Part shown: piece by piece, positions 16,826 through 21,827 of the stretch | How the letters are laid out: each line of letters opens with the position of its first letter | Numbering within the stretch: position 1 is the stretch's first letter | DNA from: Rhodospirillaceae bacterium | Lineage (GTDB): Bacteria > Pseudomonadota > Alphaproteobacteria > MPNO01 > UBA2964 | Length of the DNA stretch: 21,827 nt | Assembly: GCA_002724505.1 (NCBI GenBank) | Contig: PBOV01000044.1 | Coordinates: 20,339 to 42,165, forward strand | Direction of reading: 5' to 3' | Program-made: the position numbers and the translations under genes | The notes under the pieces: model-generated | The model's input: only the letters and a program-made list of their open reading frames with translations | What the model was told of the DNA's origin: nothing | Database searches by the model: none

Positions 16826-17007
16826 TGCAAAGATACCTTTTAGGCGCCACCCTATTTGGATTAATTTGGGCTTCAATCGCTTACACCCAACAAGGCGTCG
16901 ATGACCCAGTGAAGCTAATCGCAGGAGTTCTCATCTTTGTAGTATTGGGAACGTTAATTTGTACGCTTTTGTCGCACGTCGTTCAGTGGTTTAAAAATCA
17001 AAAATGA
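16825..17007 (+). CDS. Small two-helix membrane protein, unknown function
   Basis: I do not recognise a family for this 60-residue protein. It has two hydrophobic stretches, about residues 4-20 (YLLGATLFGLIWASIAY) and 32-52 (LIAGVLIFVVLGTLICTLL), separated by a short polar loop TQQGVDDPVK, with a basic C-terminus WFKNQK. It is therefore probably a hairpin in the inner membrane. It is likely to be a real gene, because the ATG overlaps the xthA stop by one base (TGATG), its own stop overlaps the next ATG by four bases (ATGA), and the whole gap is filled. The partner or role cannot be inferred from the sequence. Confidence 0.75.
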   Translation: MQRYLLGATLFGLIWASIAYTQQGVDDPVKLIAGVLIFVVLGTLICTLLSHVVQWFKNQK

Positions 17008-18605
17008 ATAACGCAGAGTTAATCGTCGCCACCCTAAAGAAGACCGGGATTACTCATGGTTTTGGCATTCCCAGTGGCAACGTTTTGCCAATTATGGAGG
17101 CAATGCGGACCGGGGGTATTGAGTTCGTCTTAACAGCCCATGAAGGGTCCGCTGGATTTGCAGCCGATGTAATGGGAAGACTAACTGGTATTCCTGGACT
17201 TTGCATCGCGACACTGGGTCCCGGCGCGACTAACCTCGCGACTGGCGTCGGCAACGCCTGGTTGGATCGTTCTCCAATGATTGCCATCACCTGCAACCTC
17301 AACACCGATCAGCTTGGTAGACGCATTCAGATGTACATCGATCATCACGCCCTGTTTGCGCCTATTACCAAGGCTAGTATGCCTTTGCGCCAAGGGAATG
17401 TAGCGGAAACGTTAGCGAAAGCAATTCAAATCGCTACGACGGAACCTATTGGTCCAGTTCACCTTGATCTCCCAGAAGATGTAGCCTTAGCAGCGAGCTT
17501 TGATGAAGTGCCCGCCCTAAAGCCTCCACCAGTGCAAAAAGAAGCACCAAAGGTAGCATTTGATGGGGCTATTGCAGCAATCTCTAAAGCAAAACGACCT
17601 CTTGCTATAATCGGTTCAAATGCGATGCGTCTCACTGAGAATAATCAAATTTTTAACTTCATTCAAAAACATCAAATTCCCTTCGCTACTACAACGATGG
17701 CAAAGGGTCTTATCGACGATAATCATCCGCTTGCAGTTGGCTGCATCGAACGCGCTTGTCGGCAACATCAGAGAAAGTTCCTTCAAACTGCCGATCTAAT
17801 CATTGGTCTTGGCTATGACACAATTGAAGTCGAATTTGAGGCTTGGATTGGTTCCACCCCTCTCCTCCAAATAGATATTGAAGAACCAGATCTTGGCGAG
17901 GGTGTAGTTTGCAAGGAAAAAGTGATTGGCAATTTAAGTAAATCCCTCGCTACTCTAACCGCGGCAAACGTCGTTTCAAATGATTGGACTGAAGATGAAT
18001 TGGCTGAACACCGTAAAACCTTTAACCAATTATTAAGGCCAAACGTAAGAGAGTTTTCAGCCTACCAAGCCATCGATGCTGTTCGTGATGCTCTTCCTCC
18101 CGAAGGAATTCTCAGTTTTGATGTTGGGGCGCATACTCATCAAATTGCAAGCCAATGGAATTCGCCCGGGGCAAAACGTTTTCTAATAACTAACGGTTGG
18201 TCTTCAATGGGGTTTGGACTTCCGTCGGCGATTGCCGCAAAGTTGTCCTGTCCTGAGCAACCGGTTGTTTGCCTAATTGGTGACGGTTGTTTTCAGATGA
18301 CATGCGGTGAGCTAGCGACCGCGAAGAGACTTAAAATTACTCTCCCGATTGTTGTTTTGGATGACCGGTGGCTTGGTTTAATTCGCGTGAAACAATTAAG
18401 ACGCCAGTACGGGATTTATGGAACAGAATTACAATCAGAAAGTTACCGTGCTCCTCCGGAACATTACTTTGGAGTGTCCGCCGTAGGTGTTAACGATCCC
18501 GGAAGCCTTAGGCTTGCCGTTGAAAATGCGCTAAAGGCGAAGGGCCCAACGGTTATCGAGGCTATCGTAAATTCTGAGCACTATATAGAGACAGTATTTG
18601 ATTAA
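17004..18605 (+). CDS. Thiamine pyrophosphate-dependent enzyme, acetolactate synthase-like superfamily
   Basis: This is a 533-residue ThDP enzyme with the three-domain layout of the IlvB/decarboxylase superfamily. The N-terminal pyrimidine-binding domain has catalytic Glu47 in TAHEGSAGFAADVMGRLTG and continues with GPGATNLATGVGNAWLDRSPM. A central domain follows, and then a C-terminal pyrophosphate-binding domain with GDG at 426-428 in IGDGCFQMTCGELATAKRL. At the second Asn of the usual GDG...NN motif it has Asp454 (LDDRWLGLIRVKQ). It lacks an adjacent ilvN regulatory subunit and is shorter than typical acetolactate synthases, so it may be a 2-oxo acid decarboxylase or another carboligase. 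The substrate is unknown. The start overlaps the small membrane gene by four bases. It converges on ilvD, which hints at, but does not show, a branched-chain link. Confidence 0.88.
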   Translation: MNNAELIVATLKKTGITHGFGIPSGNVLPIMEAMRTGGIEFVLTAHEGSAGFAADVMGRLTGIPGLCIATLGPGATNLATGVGNAWLDRSPMIAITCNLNTDQLGRRIQMYIDHHALFAPITKASMPLRQGNVAETLAKAIQIATTEPIGPVHLDLPEDVALAASFDEVPALKPPPVQKEAPKVAFDGAIAAISKAKRPLAIIGSNAMRLTENNQIFNFIQKHQIPFATTTMAKGLIDDNHPLAVGCIERACRQHQRKFLQTADLIIGLGYDTIEVEFEAWIGSTPLLQIDIEEPDLGEGVVCKEKVIGNLSKSLATLTAANVVSNDWTEDELAEHRKTFNQLLRPNVREFSAYQAIDAVRDALPPEGILSFDVGAHTHQIASQWNSPGAKRFLITNGWSSMGFGLPSAIAAKLSCPEQPVVCLIGDGCFQMTCGELATAKRLKITLPIVVLDDRWLGLIRVKQLRRQYGIYGTELQSESYRAPPEHYFGVSAVGVNDPGSLRLAVENALKAKGPTVIEAIVNSEHYIETVFD

Positions 18606-18622
18606 AGATTTTTAATCAAATA
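18595..18622. terminator. Perfect 12-bp palindrome over both stop codons (bidirectional terminator-like)
   Basis: Bases 18595-18606 and 18611-18622 are exact reverse complements around the 4-base loop GATT. The element contains the TAA of the thiamine enzyme gene (18603-18605) and the TGA of ilvD (18616-18618, minus strand). The stem is almost all A-T (one G-C pair) and has no separate U-tract beyond it. It could still act as a symmetric terminator or 3'-end stabiliser for the two convergent genes. Confidence 0.5.
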
Positions 18623-20388
18623 TCGGCGTAACAATGGCTTTCCTTCTTGCCGCCCGGGTGTACGACAGCGCCAGCCGAAGCAGGACCAACGGTTTGAGCG
18701 TAACGCCATAGCGCACCTGATTGAAAGTCGTGTTTTCTTGGTTTCCAGTTTTTTTTACGACGGGCCAACTCAGCTTTTGTCAACGCTACATCCATCCTAC
18801 CCTTTTTGGCATCAATGCTAATAATGTCACCGTTCTTTACAAGACCAATAGGTCCTCCTACAGCTGCCTCAGGCCCAACGTGTCCAATACAAAACCCGCG
18901 AGTCCCTCCCGAAAACCTACCGTCAGTTACCAAGGCAACCTTCTCCCCCATTCCCTGACCATACAAGGCAGCGGTTGTCGACAGCATTTCTCGCATTCCT
19001 GGACCTCCCCTGGGGCCTTCATAACGAATTATAATTACATCCCCTTCCTTGATCTTGGAGTTTACTACGGCTTCAAAGGCATCCTCTTCGCAATCAAACA
19101 CCCTCGCCGGGCCCTTGAAGAAAAGGTTTTGCATTCCAGCAACCTTAACAATTGCCCCATCGGGGGCGAGGTTTCCCTTTAGTCCAACAACTCCACCCGT
19201 TGGCGTAATTGCATTCTTTACTCGATAAACTACGTCTTGGTCCTTAGGAAATTTAATTCGACGATGATTTTGGGAAAGCGTTTTACCCGTCACGGTCATA
19301 CAATCTCCATCCAAAATTCCTGCATTTAGAAGTTCTTTGATCACCACAGGCGCTCCTCCGATACGGTACATATCTGTTGCTGTATACCTTCCCCCAGGCA
19401 TCAGGTCCGCAATATATGGTGTTTTCTTAAAAATCTTCGCCACATCGTCGAGGGTATATTTAATGCCAGCCTCGTGCGCAATTGCGGGCAGATGTAAGGC
19501 AGCATTCGTCGACCCTCCGGTTGCCGCAACAACTTTTGCTGCATTGTCGAGGGATTGCCGAGTTACAACATCCCGCGGCCGAATGTTTTTTGCTAAACAA
19601 TGCATAACACCTGCGCCTGTTTCCCTCACAACCCTGTCGCGAGATTTAAAAGATGCAGGGGCGCCAGCCGAACCAGGGAGAGCGAGCCCTATAGCTTCAG
19701 AAACACACGCCATTGTGTTGGCCGTAAATTGTCCACCACAGGAACCGGCGCAGGGGCATGCAACACTCTCCAATTTATCCAAGTCAGCGTCACTCATCTT
19801 CCCGGCCGCATGCATACCAACACCTTCAAATACATCTACAACCGTAACGTCGCGACCTTTGAAGCGTCCCGGCAAAATCGTACCACCATAAATAAATACA
19901 CTCGGAACATTAAGACGAACCATAGCCATCATCATACCAGGCAGAGATTTATCACAACCTGCAAGTCCAACCAGGGCATCATAACAATGCCCGCGCATCG
20001 TTAGCTCAACAGAATCCGCAATAATTTCTCTAGAAACTAGAGATGACTTCATGCCGGCATGCCCCATTGCGATGCCATCCGTGACTGTTATGGTAGTAAA
20101 TTCCCTTGGAGTTCCGCCATTTTCAGCGACACCTTTTTTCGCTGCTTGAGCTTGGCGTGATAACGAAATATTGCACGGGGCAGCCTCATTCCAGCAAGTT
20201 GCAACACCAACTAGGGGCTGATGGATTTCTTTTTCTGTAAGCCCCATAGCGTAAAGATAGCTCCGGTGAGGCGCACGTTCCGGTCCCTCAGTTACATGAC
20301 GACTAGGCAGTTTTGCTTTATCGAATGTATAACGCTTGCGTCTTTTTGTTGTCTTCCGTTTTTTAACTACCCTGGATCCGTCCGGCAT
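18616..20388 (-). CDS. ilvD: Dihydroxy-acid dehydratase
   Basis: IlvD dehydrates 2,3-dihydroxy-isovalerate and -methylvalerate in valine, isoleucine and leucine synthesis. The 590-residue protein keeps the three cluster cysteines, Cys72 (APCNISL), Cys145 ([10 protein letters not shown]) and Cys217 ([12 protein letters not shown]). It also keeps the Mg-site region [20 protein letters not shown] and the C-terminal [20 protein letters not shown], whose serine is the catalytic base in the family. The wording around these motifs resembles the IlvD form that begins VTEGPERAP rather than the E. coli form; related sugar-acid dehydratases share many motifs, but the match here is full length. A very basic start ([11 protein letters not shown], residues 9-19) precedes the conserved part and is unusual. 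The ATG at 20388 has only a weak AAAGAG site. The leader before it contains the Met-Leu-Ile-Val mini-frame. Confidence 0.95.
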   Translation of the reverse strand: MPDGSRVVKKRKTTKRRKRYTFDKAKLPSRHVTEGPERAPHRSYLYAMGLTEKEIHQPLVGVATCWNEAAPCNISLSRQAQAAKKGVAENGGTPREFTTITVTDGIAMGHAGMKSSLVSREIIADSVELTMRGHCYDALVGLAGCDKSLPGMMMAMVRLNVPSVFIYGGTILPGRFKGRDVTVVDVFEGVGMHAAGKMSDADLDKLESVACPCAGSCGGQFTANTMACVSEAIGLALPGSAGAPASFKSRDRVVRETGAGVMHCLAKNIRPRDVVTRQSLDNAAKVVAATGGSTNAALHLPAIAHEAGIKYTLDDVAKIFKKTPYIADLMPGGRYTATDMYRIGGAPVVIKELLNAGILDGDCMTVTGKTLSQNHRRIKFPKDQDVVYRVKNAITPTGGVVGLKGNLAPDGAIVKVAGMQNLFFKGPARVFDCEEDAFEAVVNSKIKEGDVIIIRYEGPRGGPGMREMLSTTAALYGQGMGEKVALVTDGRFSGGTRGFCIGHVGPEAAVGGPIGLVKNGDIISIDAKKGRMDVALTKAELARRKKNWKPRKHDFQSGALWRYAQTVGPASAGAVVHPGGKKESHCYADI

Positions 20389-20409
20389 TATTTTCTCTTT
20401 CTTTTTTAC

Positions 20410-20454
20410 AACTCCTAAACGATCAACATAAACCGCCGCCCCAGGAGTTCCTAG
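20410..20454 (-). promoter_or_regulatory. Possible attenuator-type leader of ilvD
   Basis: On the minus strand AACTCCT (20449-20443) is complementary to AGGAGTT (20416-20410), with a 26-base loop and up to three further G-U pairs at its base. The same CCT is also used by a second small stem, CTAGG / CCTGG (20454-20450 with 20445-20441) with tetraloop AACT, so the two folds exclude each other. The four-codon frame Met-Leu-Ile-Val lies in the loop of the larger fold, and its stop lies within the AGGAGTT arm. This layout resembles translation-sensitive leaders of ilv genes, but it has no U-tract. The function is inferred. Confidence 0.35.
20415..20429 (-). CDS. Possible four-residue leader peptide Met-Leu-Ile-Val before ilvD
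   Basis: Codons ATG TTG ATC GTT TAG run from 20429 to 20415, ending 26 bases before the ilvD ATG. The three sense codons after Met are exactly Leu, Ile and Val, the end products of the pathway in which IlvD acts. A G-rich stretch (GGGGCGGCGG) ends three bases upstream and could serve as a poor ribosome-binding site. Known ilv leader peptides are longer, so this may be chance. The position and composition make it worth noting. Confidence 0.3.
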   Translation of the reverse strand: MLIV

Positions 20455-20470
20455 TCAAAAAAATGATCAA

Positions 20471-21361
20471 TTAAGGAAGCAGCCCTGCCTCGCGATAGGC
20501 TTCCACGGCACCGGAATGCAATGAAACTCCACCTGGTTCGAAAAGATCCTGGCCGGCAGTTTTGAATTCTTTGAACAGTTCTTCCAATCCCTTATATAAC
20601 TCCAGATTTTTACCCAGAGAATTAGCATTCTTAATCATGCCCCCTACCAAATCTCTGACAATGGTATTGTCAACCCGCTCGTGCGTCGCAATTACATTTA
20701 GGACACCGACTTGGGCACTTTCTTTTACTACCCCTCTAAAGGCACCAACAGGGATTGAAGCCTGACGATAAAATGTCGCCTTTTCTAGGACCGTTTCCAA
20801 CTGCCCCGGAGAGTAGATCAACACGCGAACATTGCAACTATTTGCAAGCTCCGTCATTACTGGGTTTGGAATTGGGCACTGCCACTGCGCGTCAATTTCT
20901 CCGGCACTCAATTTTTGAGCGCCCTCCGAAAAACCGATATGTATCGGCTCAAAATCATCGAAGGAAATTCCAAGAATTTGAAAAATAGTCTTTGTATGTT
21001 GGTACATACCGCTATCGGCAAAGTTGACGGCGACTTTGCGTCCTTTCATGTCATCAATGGTATATAAATCAGAATCTTCTCGAACCACAAAAAACATCGG
21101 CCCAACGTTTGCAGGCGCTGCCATACGGATAGCTATCGGCTCTTTAAAAGGGCTTTCGCCACGTAACGCTCTTCCAATCCAATTAGATGCAGAGAAACCA
21201 AATTGTAATTCGCCGGAATGCAATCCTAAAGCACTTCCGACACTAGATCCCGTCATAGGCTTTGTTTCGACCGTATAGGTCTCTCTTAAAAGATTAGCGA
21301 CTGCTTCTCCTTGGCGGTGGAACGTACCATTAATTTCACTCGTGCCAATACGGATATCCAT
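20471..21361 (-). CDS. TAXI-family TRAP-type solute-binding protein without signal peptide
   Basis: This is a periplasmic-binding-protein fold of the TAXI type (TRAP-associated extracytoplasmic immunogenic). From the ATG at 21361 the product is 296 residues. It begins at once with the mature domain, MDIRIGTSEINGTFHRQGEAVANLL, matching the IGT...G...L start of TAXI proteins. It continues with GSSVGSALGLHSGELQFGFS, DMKGRKVAVNFADSGMY and SAGEIDAQWQCPIP. GGGGAG lies seven bases before this ATG; the ATG at 21376 (five residues more) has none. A stop at 21388-21386 closes the frame upstream, so no signal sequence can be added. No TRAP permease gene (dctQM-like) is in the window. It lies between valS and ilvD on the same strand, 82 bases from ilvD. 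It may act in the cytosol as a ligand sensor, or it may be a decayed or relocated binding protein. Confidence 0.82.
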   Translation of the reverse strand: MDIRIGTSEINGTFHRQGEAVANLLRETYTVETKPMTGSSVGSALGLHSGELQFGFSASNWIGRALRGESPFKEPIAIRMAAPANVGPMFFVVREDSDLYTIDDMKGRKVAVNFADSGMYQHTKTIFQILGISFDDFEPIHIGFSEGAQKLSAGEIDAQWQCPIPNPVMTELANSCNVRVLIYSPGQLETVLEKATFYRQASIPVGAFRGVVKESAQVGVLNVIATHERVDNTIVRDLVGGMIKNANSLGKNLELYKGLEELFKEFKTAGQDLFEPGGVSLHSGAVEAYREAGLLP

Positions 21362-21464
21362 GGTGTCTCTCCCCATCTTTTTAAACTAATTATTAATTAA
21401 AATCGATCCTTAAACATTAGTCTGCACAATTCAGAAGAAAACCAAGACTGAAAAATTTATTCCC

Positions 21465-21470
21465 ATTATA
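21465..21470 (-). promoter_or_regulatory. Candidate -10 box upstream of the TAXI gene
   Basis: A perfect TATAAT is read on the minus strand at 21470-21465 in the 188-base gap after valS. No good -35 box lies 16-18 bases upstream, and the region is AT-rich, so chance occurrence is quite possible. If used, it would give a leader of about 95 bases for the TAXI gene and perhaps ilvD. Nothing else is recognisable in this gap. Confidence 0.25.
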
Positions 21471-21564
21471 TGATTTGAAAGATTAGGCCGGAATGATAAA
21501 AATCCGAAGCTTTGACTTCTTTAAATTCATAAATTTACAATTTTAAAGGTCATACAAATTAAAA

Positions 21565-21827
21565 TTACAGCCCTTCTAATCGTCCAAGCGCATCCGATAG
21601 CTTGTCGTGGGTCTGTTGATATTCTTCGAGACGTTTACGATTCTCCTCAACAACTTCGGCTGGCGCTCTCGAAGTAAACTTTTCGTTTGCAAGTTTCTTT
21701 GTTAATCCTTCAATTTCTTTTTTTGCATTTTCTATTTCTTTAGTAAGCCGCTCTGTCTCTAAGTCAAAATTGATAATATCACCAACAGGTAAAAAATAAG
21801 TTGTGCCCTCTACAATCGCTTGAACTG
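21565..21827 (-). CDS. valS: Valine--tRNA ligase (C-terminal 86 residues only)
   Basis: The frame enters from the right edge and ends at TAA 21567-21565. The 86 visible residues match the C-terminal arm of class I valyl-tRNA synthetase: FLPVGDIINFDLETERLTKEI, then a coiled coil rich in Lys and Glu with LANEKFTSRAPAEVVEENRKRL, then the typical ending LGRLEGL. This arm contacts the tRNA-Val elbow. The catalytic motifs lie outside the window. The gene precedes the TAXI gene and ilvD on the same strand with a 188-base gap, so a separate transcript is more likely than an operon. Confidence 0.95.
   Translation of the reverse strand, partial: VQAIVEGTTYFLPVGDIINFDLETERLTKEIENAKKEIEGLTKKLANEKFTSRAPAEVVEENRKRLEEYQQTHDKLSDALGRLEGL

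Noticed and set aside
19337..19891. Open frame of 184 codons on the plus strand opposite ilvD
   Set aside because: It lies wholly inside a well-conserved ilvD sequence and has no recognisable domains; it is a shadow frame.
20453..20458. TTGACT as the -35 box of an ilvD promoter
   Set aside because: At 16-19 bases spacing there is no acceptable -10 box (the 17-base position reads CGGTTT).
21377..21564. tRNA, riboswitch or small gene in the gap between valS and the TAXI gene
   Set aside because: No cloverleaf, no conserved riboswitch core and only frames under 20 codons are visible; the stretch is AT-rich and otherwise featureless.
1..21827. CRISPR arrays, insertion sequences, prophage or defence genes
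   Set aside because: No regularly spaced repeats, no transposase or integrase motifs, and nearly all sequence is assigned to conserved housekeeping genes.

Overview
The window is a compact chromosomal segment from an alphaproteobacterium, moderately AT-rich by eye (GC roughly 40-45%). The evidence is gene order: dgt, argS, a SPOR protein, nagZ, scpA, scpB, tatABC, serS, pcm, an NlpD/DipM-type lipoprotein, yajC, secD and secF lie in series on the minus strand, with dgt divergent from erpA. This is a known alphaproteobacterial neighbourhood. No rRNA, tRNA, insertion sequence, prophage, CRISPR array or integration site is visible, and no gap between genes exceeds about 200 bases. The genus cannot be told from the sequence.

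Region 1 (1-15429, nearly all minus strand) is a housekeeping block. Read in its direction of transcription it runs: dgt (dNTP hydrolysis), argS, a SPOR cell-envelope protein, nagZ, an M50 membrane protease, scpA-scpB (condensin partners), tatA-tatB-tatC (twin-arginine export), serS, pcm (protein repair), a LysM/LytM lipoprotein, then yajC-secD-secF (Sec export accessory complex; secF runs off the left edge). Many junctions overlap by 4 bases (argS/SPOR, nagZ/M50, scpA/scpB), so translational coupling is likely. The only plus-strand gene inside is a DUF815 ATPase at 2832-3701. It diverges from yajC, and its 3' end overlaps the lipoprotein gene tail to tail by 44 bases. surE, usual between serS and pcm, is absent.

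Region 2 (15430-18605, plus strand) starts at a divergent control region facing dgt. It contains erpA (Fe-S carrier), xthA (exonuclease III), a 60-residue two-helix membrane protein and a thiamine-pyrophosphate enzyme of the acetolactate synthase-like superfamily. The last three overlap or abut and look like one operon.

Region 3 (18595-21827, minus strand) holds the C-terminal end of valS, a TAXI-type solute-binding protein with no signal peptide, and ilvD (dihydroxy-acid dehydratase). ilvD converges on the thiamine enzyme, and a 12-bp perfect palindrome covers both stop codons.

The most interesting signal is in the 82-base gap before ilvD. A four-codon open frame there encodes Met-Leu-Ile-Val, the three end products of the IlvD pathway. 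It is flanked by complementary 7-mers and overlaps a competing hairpin, so it reads like a minimal attenuator or leader peptide. Other points of interest are the signal-less orphan TAXI protein, an Asp for Asn change in the ThDP/Mg motif of the thiamine enzyme, and an imperfect palindrome between dgt and erpA. Most of the rest is ordinary conserved housekeeping sequence.
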